Counted from the stretch's first letter, positions 19,018-28,330 are shown. The stretch: 64,000 bases of DNA from an uncultured Bacilli bacterium (GCA_910584655.1 CAJUBJ010000002.1:62001-126000); one strand, 5' to 3'. Notes: generated from the letters alone by a model not told the origin. Numbers and translations are program-made.

Positions 19018-19690
19018 CTTTTATCTCCATTTTATATCCCATACCACGAATTGCTTTTATGTTTAAATTAGAACCAATTATTTTTAATTTGCGTCGAAGA
19101 AATGAAAGATATGCTTCTAAATTGTTAGATTCTATTTCATTATCTATTCCCCAAACTTTATTATATATTTGTTCTTTTTCTATTATTTGATTTTTATTAT
19201 TCATAAAGTATTCTAAGAGCAAAAATTCTTTTCCAATTATTTCAACTGATTCATTTGTTTTTAAACACACAATGGTCGAATTTTTTATATTAAGTTTAGT
19301 ATTTCCAGCTTCAAGAAATTCATTTTCTTTTTTAGCTTGGGGTCGAAGTTCTTTGTTTACTCTTGCAATTAATTCGTCAATATGAAAAGGTTTAGTTATA
19401 TAATCGTTTGCACCTTTGTTAAAACAAGTTAATTTATCTTCTATTTCATTTTTGGAAGTTAGCATTATTATCTTTGAATCTATCTTATTATTTATTTTTT
19501 CTAATATTTCAATACCATTTATATTAGGAAGCATTATATCTAGAATTATTAAATCATATATATTAGATAATGCTTTATATAGTCCTTCTTCTCCATCCTC
19601 TGAAATATCAATTGTATATTTTTCTTTTTCAAGTCTCGCCTTTATAACTTCAGCAAGCTTGTATTCATCTTCAATTATTAAAATACGCAT
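19010..19690 (-). CDS. OmpR-family response regulator
   Basis: The start is ATG at 19690 (MRILIIEDEYKLAEV), preceded by AAGTGGTGAT; the GTG at 19702 lies inside that site. The 226-residue protein has a receiver domain with the phosphoacceptor Asp in ILDIMLPNINGIEI, a Thr/Ser position in IIMLTS and Lys in ITKPFH. A C-terminal winged helix (YNKVWG, LEAYLSFLRRKLK, IRGMGYKME) follows. Tandem 11-bp repeats overlap its promoter, suggesting autoregulation, and a similar pair precedes the ABC permease. Confidence 0.94.
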   Translation of the reverse strand: MRILIIEDEYKLAEVIKARLEKEKYTIDISEDGEEGLYKALSNIYDLIILDIMLPNINGIEILEKINNKIDSKIIMLTSKNEIEDKLTCFNKGANDYITKPFHIDELIARVNKELRPQAKKENEFLEAGNTKLNIKNSTIVCLKTNESVEIIGKEFLLLEYFMNNKNQIIEKEQIYNKVWGIDNEIESNNLEAYLSFLRRKLKIIGSNLNIKAIRGMGYKMEIKDE

Positions 19691-19712
19691 ATATATCACC
19701 ACTTATCATTAT

Positions 19713-19745
19713 ATTATAATTTTATTAAATGAAAATTAAATGAAA
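19713..19745 (-). promoter_or_regulatory. Promoter and tandem 11-bp repeats upstream of the response regulator
   Basis: ATTAAATGAAA occurs twice without a gap at 19724-19734 and 19735-19745 (plus-strand orientation). Five bases after it on the minus strand lies TATAAT (19718-19713). Direct repeats in the -35 position are the normal site of a phosphorylated OmpR-type activator. Confidence 0.7.
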
Positions 19746-19766
19746 TTGGGAAGAAGGAAGAATGAA

Positions 19767-19796
19767 AAAAATCAATTATTTATTTAATTGATTTTT
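19767..19796 (-). terminator. Terminator of the MBOAT/DHHW operon
   Basis: A perfect 12-bp stem, AAAAATCAATTA (19767-19778) with TAATTGATTTTT (19785-19796), has a 6-base loop and lies at the stop of the DHHW gene. Confidence 0.85.
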
Positions 19797-20862
19797 ATTT
19801 TGGATTGACTTTTAGTAAGATACTATCATTAACGATTAATGTACTATATAAAAATAGGACATCTTGATTTGTAAAATCAACATAATTAGTTACATAGTTC
19901 ATATTTATATATCGTAAATCTATTAAAGTTATTTTTTTATAGTATGGAATTAGTAATGGAGTCATACTACTTGCAAAAGAATCTCTAAATATTATTAGTT
20001 CTTTATTATTATCTATAGATGAATTTTCTATTTCAATTATTGAACTTGGTCCACTTAAAAATATATTATAGGCATCTGCACTATTTAACATCTCAATATC
20101 ATATATGTTTTTTTCACCATATTCTAAATGTTTTGCTTTAGCATTATTTATTGCATCATTACTCATATATTTTAATTTATCTGGTTTTATAAAAGATGGT
20201 ACTTTAGAATAAGATGCACCATAAAAATTATTATATATTTTTTCTTCGTATGATAAGTCTTGATATGCAAATTCTAAATATGGAGATAGTTTTTCTATAA
20301 CTTTAAAATACGAGTCTTGCTTAATATGGATATCTGTTTTGTAATAGTCATCTAATGTTAGTAAATTTATTATATCAATATATGGAATATTTATTTCTTT
20401 TTGAAGTTTATTTAAAAGGTATGTATAATCTAATTTTAAATATTTTTTTTCATTTAAAAAGTAAGCTTTATCAGGAATTATCGAATAAAATACTCTATTA
20501 TCATTTAAGTAATTTTCTTTTACATAATTTATTTTTTCGATAAAACCATTAACATTTTTCTCATCTAATGGATAATTTTTATCTATGATAAATCCATCTT
20601 TAATATATGTATCATTACTATCATTATTTCCAAGAATATATCTATCAAATGTTGAGTTAGTTGAAATAAATAAATCTCTTAAGGGAAATTGATCTGTTAG
20701 ATAATCATCTAAATTAGAAATAAAGTCTTCTTTCAAAGTCTCTTTTGATGAAAGTTTTCTTCTTTCGTATGTTGAAATGTCTTTGTCTTTTATAATTAAG
20801 CTGGCAAGCGAAAAACTAAATAAAGTAAAAATAAATATTATTGAAATTATTTTTTCTTTCAT
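19795..20862 (-). CDS. DHHW/AlgJ-like SGNH-family protein, partner of the MBOAT acyltransferase
   Basis: The 355-residue protein has an N-terminal anchor (KIISIIFIFTLFSFSLASLI) and the ERRKLS pattern of the DHHW family. The family motif is degenerate here: TDIHIKQD replaces TDHHW, although the Asp and the second His remain. A candidate serine is in IIFRDSFASSM. It begins one base after the MBOAT stop codon. In AlgI/AlgJ/DltD-like systems such proteins complete the transfer of an acyl group to an extracellular glycan or polymer. The substrate here is unknown. Confidence 0.78.
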   Translation of the reverse strand: MKEKIISIIFIFTLFSFSLASLIIKDKDISTYERRKLSSKETLKEDFISNLDDYLTDQFPLRDLFISTNSTFDRYILGNNDSNDTYIKDGFIIDKNYPLDEKNVNGFIEKINYVKENYLNDNRVFYSIIPDKAYFLNEKKYLKLDYTYLLNKLQKEINIPYIDIINLLTLDDYYKTDIHIKQDSYFKVIEKLSPYLEFAYQDLSYEEKIYNNFYGASYSKVPSFIKPDKLKYMSNDAINNAKAKHLEYGEKNIYDIEMLNSADAYNIFLSGPSSIIEIENSSIDNNKELIIFRDSFASSMTPLLIPYYKKITLIDLRYINMNYVTNYVDFTNQDVLFLYSTLIVNDSILLKVNPK

Positions 20863-20863
20863 A

Positions 20864-22240
20864 TTAAAACCTAAAATAAATAAATGGATTAAATGAGCTT
20901 GAAATTATTCTTGCAATTGATAAGAAGAATATTAATAATATATATATAATTGATGTCCATTCAATCAAGTTATTTAACTTTCCTTTCTTTAATTTATTTA
21001 TTATATTTTTTAAAAATGGTCCCATACCTATAAAGCTAATAATAAATATTATAAGACTATTTTTTAAATAATAAATTGATTCAAAGTTTATTATTTTTGT
21101 TCCTATACCGATTAAACCTTTTAAGAATATAAGAATGTTTGACAAATCAGAAATATTAAAGATTACAAAACTTATTAAAATAATTATAAAGGAATACAAA
21201 TGTGAGATTAAGCCATTTTTAAGATATTTATTTAGAATAAATTTTTCTAAAATTAAGAAGATAAAAAAGTATAAACCCCAGATAATAAAATTCCAATCAG
21301 CTCCATGCCAGAAACCTGTAAGTAACCAAACGACAAATATATTTCTGATATGTTTTACTGTTCCAACACGATTACCTCCTAATGGAATATAAACATAGTC
21401 TTTAAAAAAGTTTGATAACGACATATGCCAACGACGCCAGAATTCTGTAATGGATGAAGAAATAAGTGGATAATTAAAATTTTCTTTGAAATTAAAACCA
21501 AACATTTTTCCTAAACCAATTGCCATATCTGAGTATCCAGAAAAGTCATAATATATCTGGAATGTAAAACCAAGTGCTACTAACCAATATGACAAAGTAG
21601 ACATATTTCCACTTTGAATAGTGGTAAATACATTATATAATGTATCAGCTATGAGTACCTTTTTACTAAGTCCTAAAATAAATCTTTTTATTCCTTCACT
21701 AAATAATTTAAAGCTCTCTTTTCGATTAGTTAATTCTTCGTATACATCTTTATATCTAACTATTGGTCCTGCTACTAACTGTGGGAATAAAGTTATGTAG
21801 GTGCAATATGTAAGAAAGTTTTTTTGGGACTCAACATCTTTACGATAAACATCAATTAAATAACTAATATTTTGAAATGTAAAGAAACTTATTCCTAATG
21901 GCAAAATTATTTTTAATGTTACTTTATTCAAATGAAAAAGATTTGTGAAAGTGTTTAAGAAAAAATTAGTATATTTGAAATAAATTAGTAAACCTATATT
22001 TAAAATAAGTCCTACTATAAGATATATTTTTTTGTTTCTCTTCTCGATTAAAATACCACATATATAGTTTATTAGACATGTTAATAATAGTAATAGAACA
22101 TACCATTTTTCTCCAAAGAAATAAAATATTAGACTAAATATTAGAAGAATAGTATTTTTTAATTTTCTTGGAGATAAAAAATAACAAATAAATAATAGTG
22201 GTAAAAAAAAGAAAAGAAAGCTAATACTTGAAAATACCAT
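20864..22240 (-). CDS. MBOAT O-acyltransferase (AlgI/DltB-like)
   Basis: The 458-residue polytopic protein begins MVFSSISFLFFFLPLLFICY, a typical AlgI start. It holds GISFFTFQNISYLIDVYRKD, FWRRWHMSLSNFFKDYVYIPLGGNR and GFWHGADWNFIIWG, with the catalytic histidine in WHGAD. It would move an acyl group across the membrane for O-acylation of a surface polymer. AAGGTGA precedes the ATG. It forms an operon with the DHHW protein and, 18 bases upstream, a DUF4358 lipoprotein. Confidence 0.93.
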   Translation of the reverse strand: MVFSSISFLFFFLPLLFICYFLSPRKLKNTILLIFSLIFYFFGEKWYVLLLLLTCLINYICGILIEKRNKKIYLIVGLILNIGLLIYFKYTNFFLNTFTNLFHLNKVTLKIILPLGISFFTFQNISYLIDVYRKDVESQKNFLTYCTYITLFPQLVAGPIVRYKDVYEELTNRKESFKLFSEGIKRFILGLSKKVLIADTLYNVFTTIQSGNMSTLSYWLVALGFTFQIYYDFSGYSDMAIGLGKMFGFNFKENFNYPLISSSITEFWRRWHMSLSNFFKDYVYIPLGGNRVGTVKHIRNIFVVWLLTGFWHGADWNFIIWGLYFFIFLILEKFILNKYLKNGLISHLYSFIIILISFVIFNISDLSNILIFLKGLIGIGTKIINFESIYYLKNSLIIFIISFIGMGPFLKNIINKLKKGKLNNLIEWTSIIYILLIFFLSIARIISSSFNPFIYFRF

Positions 22241-22258
22241 ACTTTCTCACCTTCTCTT

Positions 22259-22735
22259 TTACTTTAAATTTTCAAAATTTTCTTTTATCTTTGGAGCTAG
22301 TTCATTTGACATAATTAGGACAACTAAATCACCTTTTGATAAAACATATGTGTTTTCTGCTTCAACACATATCCACTTACGAGGATCTGCTTTTTCTTTT
22401 ATATCAGATACTGCTTTTTCGGCATCGTTAGAATCTTCTAAACGAATAAGAACTACTGAATGGGCAGTGGCTCCAGTCATTGACTCACTAGCAATTGCTT
22501 CTTTATACTTCACATCAGCAAATGCATAATATTCAAAATTTTCACTATTTAACTCGATGTTTTCAACAATCATTGGAAGTTCTTCTTCAGGAATACCTTC
22601 ATATAATTTTTCCATGATTTCAGGAAGTGTTCCTTCAATATTTTTTTCTTTTACATCTTTTGTTTCTGTGTCTTTACATCCCACTAGTGTCAAACATAGA
22701 GCGATAGCACATAATACATATAATATTTTTTTCAT
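22259..22735 (-). CDS. DUF4358 lipoprotein
   Basis: The 158-residue protein has a lipobox: MKKILYVLCAIALCLTLVGC, cleavage before Cys20. An acidic mature region contains YYAFADVKYKEAIASESMTGATAHSVVLIRL and KADPRKWICVEAENTYVLSKGDLVVLIMS, which match the DUF4358 pattern as I know it. It lies 18 bases before the MBOAT gene. DUF4358 proteins are often next to MBOAT/DHHW pairs in clostridia, so it is probably an extracellular accessory of that acylation system. Confidence 0.8.
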   Translation of the reverse strand: MKKILYVLCAIALCLTLVGCKDTETKDVKEKNIEGTLPEIMEKLYEGIPEEELPMIVENIELNSENFEYYAFADVKYKEAIASESMTGATAHSVVLIRLEDSNDAEKAVSDIKEKADPRKWICVEAENTYVLSKGDLVVLIMSNELAPKIKENFENLK

Positions 22736-22822
22736 TTAATCATTACCTTTCTATATATCATTGTATCATCAAATATATGCTTAAAGCAAGATACATTATT
22801 TTTTATTTGGATAAAGATAATT

Positions 22823-23476
22823 TTATAAATTAAATAGTTTTTTTAGTTCCTCAATTATTTCATCTAGGTAGAAAATAAATAAACCAATCAATAAAATAAG
22901 TGCAAATGCAAAACTTATGTAAGATATTAGATTAAAAGTTGTACATTTGAAGATGATAAGTAATATTGGCACTATTAAAATAAACATATTTATTAGTATT
23001 AGACTTAAGTAATTAATTATGTAGTTATTTCTTAAAATAATAAATGTTATTAAATTAAATAGAAGTTCGAAAATACATATTGAGGGAATTATATAGTTTG
23101 TTATAATCATACTTTTAGTAATAAAGTACCATATTAAAGCGATTATTATAAACATTATTCCTGTTTTACCAATAAATCTTAATATATTGTGACGATTTTT
23201 TATAATATTATTAATGACTACTAGATTAGTAGCCAGTCCTCCTATTACAAATAGTGAATATTTTAATTTGTTGCTTATACAAAGTTCGATAAATCCACAT
23301 AATATAGATGTTGCGAAAGTTATAAATAAGAGAATCTTACAAAGTAAGTTTGTTTTTAATCTTATTTTAGTTGGAAAGATTTCTTCAGTATTTTTTCCGA
23401 TTAATTTATTTTGGCATAAGGGACATAATTTTTCATTTGTATTGTATTTTATATTACAACTTGTACATTTTTTCAT
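22823..23476 (-). CDS. Zinc-ribbon polytopic membrane protein (DUF6320-like)
   Basis: The 217-residue protein opens with a zinc ribbon (KKCTSCNIKYNTNEKLCPLC, four cysteines). About six hydrophobic helices and a short charged tail follow. Its ATG overlaps the stop of the condensation-type acyltransferase (TAATG), so the two are coupled. This pairing of a zinc-ribbon membrane protein with an acyltransferase recurs in Firmicutes, but its role is unknown. I recall it as DUF6320, not checked. Confidence 0.65.
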   Translation of the reverse strand: MKKCTSCNIKYNTNEKLCPLCQNKLIGKNTEEIFPTKIRLKTNLLCKILLFITFATSILCGFIELCISNKLKYSLFVIGGLATNLVVINNIIKNRHNILRFIGKTGIMFIIIALIWYFITKSMIITNYIIPSICIFELLFNLITFIILRNNYIINYLSLILINMFILIVPILLIIFKCTTFNLISYISFAFALILLIGLFIFYLDEIIEELKKLFNL

Positions 23477-24708
23477 TAATCTACCTCACTTACATTTATA
23501 GTCATTTTAATTCCTTGTTTGCTAAAGTAATTACAAAAGTTTTTTATTATCTCATTATATTTGTACTTAGAGGATATTCCTATTGATAAATCATTCTTAA
23601 AAGAACAAATTGTAATTTGAAAACTTGGTGTGGAAGTTAAAATGTTAACGTTTTCGATGTAAGAAGATGCTGATTCGGAAAATTCAATTTTACCTATGTT
23701 TGATACACAACTTGTGCTCATACGATTAGAAAAGAAATTAATTATCTTTAAAGCAATATTTTTTAAAAAAATTGGAGTTATACGGCACAAAATGTTTCTT
23801 TCAAATGCGACCATTTTGTTAACTCTTTTTATAAGTTCTTCTGGTGTAAGATTTTTTTTGAATTGATTATTGACACTTGTTATAACATCTTCTAATGTAT
23901 CTTCTCTACTATTAAATTTATAAGTTACAGAAGCTAAGCCAAAATAATTTTTAGAAGAAAATGACTTAAAGTATTGTCTTAAATCTACAGGTATATCTAT
24001 TTTAATGTTTTTCTTTAGTTCACTTTCAGACATTACATCTTTCATTGAATAAATTAAAACTGATACTAATAATGATGTTAATGTTGCATTTTCTTTATGA
24101 GCAAGATTAATAATTTCATTAACAGGGAGATGTGCTTCTAAATATCTTGTTTTATTTAAATGTTTCTGGCCTTTATATAAATATATATTTGATATATTTT
24201 CACTAGTATTCTTAGTTTTTTTATAGTACTTTGCAAAACTATCTTCTGATTTTTCAATAGAAGATGAGGCAGTATTTGGATCTATTTCAATGTTATATTT
24301 TAGTTTAAGATAATTATTTACTAGAGTTTTAAAAAACTCTATACTTCCTCTTCCATCTGATAAGATATGAGATATTTCAAAATTAATTCTTTTATTGTAG
24401 AATGTTACACGATATAAAAAGTCACTACTAGAGTTATATATTTTAAAACATATTGGTAAATTTTCTGGTGTAACTTTATACTTTTTATTTGTTTCTTCTA
24501 AATAATACCAAAATAATCCTTTTTTTAAATTGACATTAAATGATTCAAATATCTCGATAGTATTTTCTAGAGCTTTTTGTAATAAACTCTCTTCTATTTT
24601 GTCTTTTAAAGTTATTGAATATCTAAATACTTGTTGGTATTCTTTATCTGCAATTGATGAGTAGAATTTACCAACGTTATCAAGTTTATACCAATTTTTA
24701 TTTAACAT
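23476..24708 (-). CDS. Condensation-fold (alcohol acetyltransferase-like) acyltransferase
   Basis: The start is the second ATG (24708), nine bases after AAGGAG; the first ATG (24717) abuts that site. The 410-residue protein has the acyltransferase motif HILSDGRGS (HxxxDG) near residue 115, with the late block GLASVTYKFNSREDT and CVSNIGKIEF. This is the two-lobed CAT/condensation fold of wax-ester or alcohol acetyltransferases and stand-alone NRPS condensation enzymes. There is no carrier domain. It is coupled to the zinc-ribbon membrane protein. Confidence 0.78.
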   Translation of the reverse strand: MLNKNWYKLDNVGKFYSSIADKEYQQVFRYSITLKDKIEESLLQKALENTIEIFESFNVNLKKGLFWYYLEETNKKYKVTPENLPICFKIYNSSSDFLYRVTFYNKRINFEISHILSDGRGSIEFFKTLVNNYLKLKYNIEIDPNTASSSIEKSEDSFAKYYKKTKNTSENISNIYLYKGQKHLNKTRYLEAHLPVNEIINLAHKENATLTSLLVSVLIYSMKDVMSESELKKNIKIDIPVDLRQYFKSFSSKNYFGLASVTYKFNSREDTLEDVITSVNNQFKKNLTPEELIKRVNKMVAFERNILCRITPIFLKNIALKIINFFSNRMSTSCVSNIGKIEFSESASSYIENVNILTSTPSFQITICSFKNDLSIGISSKYKYNEIIKNFCNYFSKQGIKMTINVSEVD

Positions 24709-24826
24709 AGGATTCATCTCCTTTATAAAGGCTTTTTGCTATCAGTTAATTATATCATATATATTAGTATTCATTACTATTTTAACAATATTTACTGTAA
24801 ATTTATTTTAAGTGTTTTGGAATGTA

Positions 24827-24853
24827 AAAAACTAATCATTAGGATTAGTTTTT
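24827..24853 (-). terminator. Terminator after the NUDIX gene
   Basis: AAAAACTAATC (24827-24837) pairs perfectly with GATTAGTTTTT (24843-24853) around a 5-base loop. The stop codon lies inside it. Confidence 0.85.
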
Positions 24854-25260
24854 ATAGTTGAAGATATTACATTTAAAATTAAATCTTTTGGAAAAATATT
24901 AATATTTTCTATTTCTGTTATTTTCACTTTTCTTATTTCGTAGTAATTTTCTTTACTACATCTTTCTTTTTCTTCTCCACCTAATCTAGGTATTCCTGAT
25001 TTTATATTACATTTATAAAAGTAAGCTATAGATGTATCGTTTTCGTTCTTACCAACGTATTCTAATATATCAATATCTACTGAAAATTCTTCTTTTAATT
25101 CTCTTATCAATGTTTCTATTAATGTTTCATCTTTTTCAACTTTACCACCAGGTATAACATAATATTCAAATACAACGCCATCTATTATTTTACGACGAAA
25201 CATTGTATAAATATAGTTATCTTCAATAATTATTCCTCTTGAACTTATTTTTTTTGACAT
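24832..25260 (-). CDS. NUDIX hydrolase
   Basis: The 142-residue protein has the Nudix box GGKVEKDETLIETLIRELKEE (Gx5Ex7REx2EE). It would hydrolyse a nucleoside diphosphate linked to another moiety; the substrate cannot be predicted. AAGGAG lies six bases before the ATG. It follows the Na/Ca exchanger by 17 bases, so it is in the same transcript. Confidence 0.88.
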   Translation of the reverse strand: MSKKISSRGIIIEDNYIYTMFRRKIIDGVVFEYYVIPGGKVEKDETLIETLIRELKEEFSVDIDILEYVGKNENDTSIAYFYKCNIKSGIPRLGGEEKERCSKENYYEIRKVKITEIENINIFPKDLILNVISSTIKTNPND

Positions 25261-25277
25261 TTTTTACTCCTTTTAAT

Positions 25278-26246
25278 TTATATTATACAAATAATATAAT
25301 AAATATAAACTAATACTAATAGTATTCCTCTTTTTCTATCTAGTTCACTATTTTTATTTACTATAGCAATTAATTGAAGAAATAAAGTAATAATAATTAG
25401 TATTAAAATACTTATATTGAAATCAAAACTAAAAGATAATGGGTTTATTAATGAGCCTAGTCCAATAAGTAAACACAAATTTAAAATATTTGATCCGGAT
25501 ATGTTTCCTAATAACAGGTCTGTTTCATCTTTATTAGCTGCTATTACACCAGTTATTATTTCTGGTAGAGCTGTTCCTATCGCGACAATTGTCATACCTA
25601 TAAATTTTTCTGATAAAGCAAATTTCTTTGCTATTAGAATTGAATTGTCTACAACAAAATCTGCTCCTAGTTTTAAACCTATAATACCAAATACTATATA
25701 AATTATTATTTTTATTATTGATTTATGTTCTTTTGATTCAACATAATCTATCATTTCTTCATTAATTCTTTTGTTATAGATATGCTTTTCTTCATATATC
25801 GAATATATTATATAAAGTATAGTACATAAGAGTAATATTCCACCTTGCCATCTTGTTATAGTTTGAGAAGTACCTAACTTATCTGTGTTTCCTAGGATTA
25901 AAAGCAAAATCATAGCACACATTCCAATAGGAAGATGACGATTTATGATTCTTTTATCTAATCTAATAGGTCTTATTAAACTAATTATACCGATAACAAG
26001 TAGTGAATTACATATACAACTTCCAATAGCATTTCCAATTATTAAGTCCGAATGTCCTTCTATAGCAGAAGTTATTGTAACGAAAATTTCGGGAAGTGAT
26101 GTGCCTACAGCAACGATTGTTAAACCAATAATCATTTCAGATAATCCAAATTTTTTGGCAATACTTGTTGCGGCGTCTACTAGGAGGTCTGCGCCTTTTA
26201 TTAAAAAAATAAAGCCAATTATAACAAATAAAATTTCTTTTAGCAT
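25278..26246 (-). CDS. Calcium/sodium antiporter, CaCA superfamily (YrbG-like)
   Basis: The ATG at 26246 (MLKEILFVIIGF) follows AGGAG by eight bases; the upstream GTG is inside the ribosome-site region. The 322-residue protein has ten or so helices in two homologous halves, each with an alpha-repeat: GLTIVAVGTSLPEIFVT...GNAIGSCICN and GMTIVAIGTALPEIITG...GNISGSNILN. Glu and Ser/Asn residues in these repeats bind the ions. It would export calcium in exchange for sodium. Confidence 0.93.
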   Translation of the reverse strand: MLKEILFVIIGFIFLIKGADLLVDAATSIAKKFGLSEMIIGLTIVAVGTSLPEIFVTITSAIEGHSDLIIGNAIGSCICNSLLVIGIISLIRPIRLDKRIINRHLPIGMCAMILLLILGNTDKLGTSQTITRWQGGILLLCTILYIIYSIYEEKHIYNKRINEEMIDYVESKEHKSIIKIIIYIVFGIIGLKLGADFVVDNSILIAKKFALSEKFIGMTIVAIGTALPEIITGVIAANKDETDLLLGNISGSNILNLCLLIGLGSLINPLSFSFDFNISILILIIITLFLQLIAIVNKNSELDRKRGILLVLVYIYYIICII

Positions 26247-26280
26247 GCAAATCACTCCTTTTTTGTCATTTATTTTTTTG

Positions 26281-27204
26281 TTAATTATTTATAAAATCAG
26301 CTATTTCTTGTAATGCTTCTTTTGCTTCTTTTATTGGATATAAAGGATATATATGATTCATACTTTTTCCTATTATTAGTTTTGTATTTACTTGAGCTTT
26401 TTTTAGTTTTTTATTTAGTAATATGATATCAGGATATAAAATTTCTCTTTCTCCAACAAATAATAAAATGTTATTTAGATTTTTTAAATTACCATATAAA
26501 GGACTTACTCTATAATCTTTTATATCTAAATTACCTTTCCATTTTTTTGCAATTGGAATTAATTCATCTATTTCTAACATTGGATCAATTGCCTCGTAAT
26601 TGCGCATTTCTTCATTACTCATTGAAATATCTATCCAAGGAGATATAAGAACAATTTTGTTAGGTTGTTTTATTTTTTTATTATTTAAATATTCGGTAAA
26701 TGCTAAAGCTAAGCCTCCACCTGCTGAGTCTCCCATTATAAAAATTTTCTTAGAAGTATTTTTAGTAATTTCAAGATATAAACTTTCTAATAGATTAAAT
26801 GAATCTTTCCAGTTGTATTCAGGAGATAATGGGTAATGTACTAATATTACTTTTGTATTTAATGCTTCAGAAAGATTATCTACAAAACGATAATGAAAGT
26901 AGGAAGCCTCATTAGTGTATGAGCCACCATGTAAATAAATTGTAATTGACTTGATGTTTTCAGAACATGATATTTCGTCTACTTCAAATTCTTTATAGAT
27001 ACTTTTTATTACTTTTGATTTAAATTTATATTTTGGTAATTTATTTTCTTGATTAATTAATTTGTCATCTATGTCAAATATTTTATAAATTAGTTTAATT
27101 ACAAATTCAACTATTGTTGCCATTGTAGAGCGATGATAAATAAAAAACGACATTATAAATATTATTGAGATAGCTATAAATAATATAATAACTATATAGT
27201 TCAT
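26281..27204 (-). CDS. Alpha/beta hydrolase, hormone-sensitive-lipase-like, membrane-anchored
   Basis: The 307-residue protein has an N-terminal hydrophobic helix (IVIILFIAISIIFIMSFFI). The HSL family motif HGGSY gives the oxyanion hole, the nucleophile Ser is in GDSAGGG, and a late His lies in GKSMNHIYPLYP. The acid is probably in the GEREILYPD region. It would act on esters at the membrane. It is 34 bases upstream of the antiporter gene and so probably in the same operon. Confidence 0.88.
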   Translation of the reverse strand: MNYIVIILFIAISIIFIMSFFIYHRSTMATIVEFVIKLIYKIFDIDDKLINQENKLPKYKFKSKVIKSIYKEFEVDEISCSENIKSITIYLHGGSYTNEASYFHYRFVDNLSEALNTKVILVHYPLSPEYNWKDSFNLLESLYLEITKNTSKKIFIMGDSAGGGLALAFTEYLNNKKIKQPNKIVLISPWIDISMSNEEMRNYEAIDPMLEIDELIPIAKKWKGNLDIKDYRVSPLYGNLKNLNNILLFVGEREILYPDIILLNKKLKKAQVNTKLIIGKSMNHIYPLYPIKEAKEALQEIADFINN

Positions 27205-27259
27205 ATGTTTTATCCTCTTTTCTTTACGAAAGTTTATATATATTATTATACATTAAAAA

Positions 27260-27298
27260 AGAAAAATATTTTAGTTATAAATAATAAAATATTTTTCT
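27260..27298 (-). terminator. Terminator after lactate dehydrogenase
   Basis: The perfect 14-bp stem AGAAAAATATTTTA (27260-27273) with TAAAATATTTTTCT (27285-27298) lies just past the ldh stop. Confidence 0.85.
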
Positions 27299-27306
27299 AA
27301 TTAATA

Positions 27307-28215
27307 TTATTCAATTGAATTAATTGCATCTTTTATTACTTTTATTGAATTTTTTATTTTTTCTGTTTCTATTTCATTTAATGGAATATATATTTTTTCA
27401 CGTACACCATTTTGGTCAACTATTGCTGGAGTTGAAATACATACATCATTTTTTTTGTCATAGCTAGAAACTGGTAAAATTATTTTTTTATCTTCTAATA
27501 TTGCGGATGTGATTCTTACTAAGCACATTCCAATTCCATAGTAAGTTGCTCCTTTTCTTTTTATTATTTCATATGCTGAATTTCTTACTTCTTCCTCAAT
27601 ATTGTTTTTTGCTTCTTCATTTAAGAAAAAGTCAATACCTGTTAATGCAATATTAGCATTACTCCATGCAACAAATTCGCTATCACCATGTTCACCGATG
27701 ACGTATGCTTCTATATCTTTAGGACATATATTTATTTTATTACTAATTAAATAGCGTAAACGAGCAGTATCTAAGGTTGTTCCAGAGCCGATTACTCTAT
27801 TTGAATCTAAACCTGAATATTTTAAAGTTAGATAGGTCATTACATCTAATGGATTAGTAGCTACAAGGAATATTCCATCAAAGCCAGAAGACATTACATT
27901 GCCAATGATGGATTTAAATATTTTACTATTCTTGTGAATCAAATCCATTCTAGTTTCTCCTACTTCTTGAGCTGCACCAGCAGCAATTACTACAATTCTA
28001 GCATCTTCACAATCCAAATAATCTCCAACTCTAACAGAAACTTTAGAAGGGCTATAAGAAAGACAATGATTTAAGTCCATTGCTTCTCCTTCTATTCTCT
28101 CCTTATCTAAATCGATTAAAATTAGTTCATCTACATAACTATATTGATTTAATAATGCATAGGCATAACTCATACCAACATTTCCACAACCTATTAAAAC
28201 TATTTTATTTTTCAT
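27307..28215 (-). CDS. ldh: L-lactate dehydrogenase
   Basis: The enzyme reduces pyruvate to L-lactate with NADH, regenerating NAD in fermentation. The 302-residue protein has the Rossmann glycine motif GCGNVGMS, an acidic NAD-binding residue in ILIDLD, and the catalytic His in GEHGDSE. The substrate-loop motif is AAQEVGETRMDL: Gln at the specificity position argues for lactate over malate dehydrogenase, which has Arg there. AGGTGAT precedes the ATG. It is monocistronic, with its own terminator. Confidence 0.92.
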   Translation of the reverse strand: MKNKIVLIGCGNVGMSYAYALLNQYSYVDELILIDLDKERIEGEAMDLNHCLSYSPSKVSVRVGDYLDCEDARIVVIAAGAAQEVGETRMDLIHKNSKIFKSIIGNVMSSGFDGIFLVATNPLDVMTYLTLKYSGLDSNRVIGSGTTLDTARLRYLISNKINICPKDIEAYVIGEHGDSEFVAWSNANIALTGIDFFLNEEAKNNIEEEVRNSAYEIIKRKGATYYGIGMCLVRITSAILEDKKIILPVSSYDKKNDVCISTPAIVDQNGVREKIYIPLNEIETEKIKNSIKVIKDAINSIE

Positions 28216-28305
28216 ATTATCACCTATTATAATTATAACTTTTTTTTGTGATTTTGAATATAGATATATGATAAGTTATTAAAAATATTACTTTATTATA
28301 AAATA

Positions 28306-28330
28306 AAAATTAGAAACTGGTTCTAATTTT
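28306..28330 (-). terminator. Terminator at the ClpX-like gene stop
   Basis: AAAATTAGAA (28306-28315) pairs with TTCTAATTTT (28321-28330); loop 5 bases. Confidence 0.75.

Noticed and set aside
25945..26313. Plus-strand 122-codon frame opposite the Na/Ca antiporter
   Set aside because: Antisense reading of hydrophobic helices; no ribosome site; the minus-strand gene has clear CaCA motifs.
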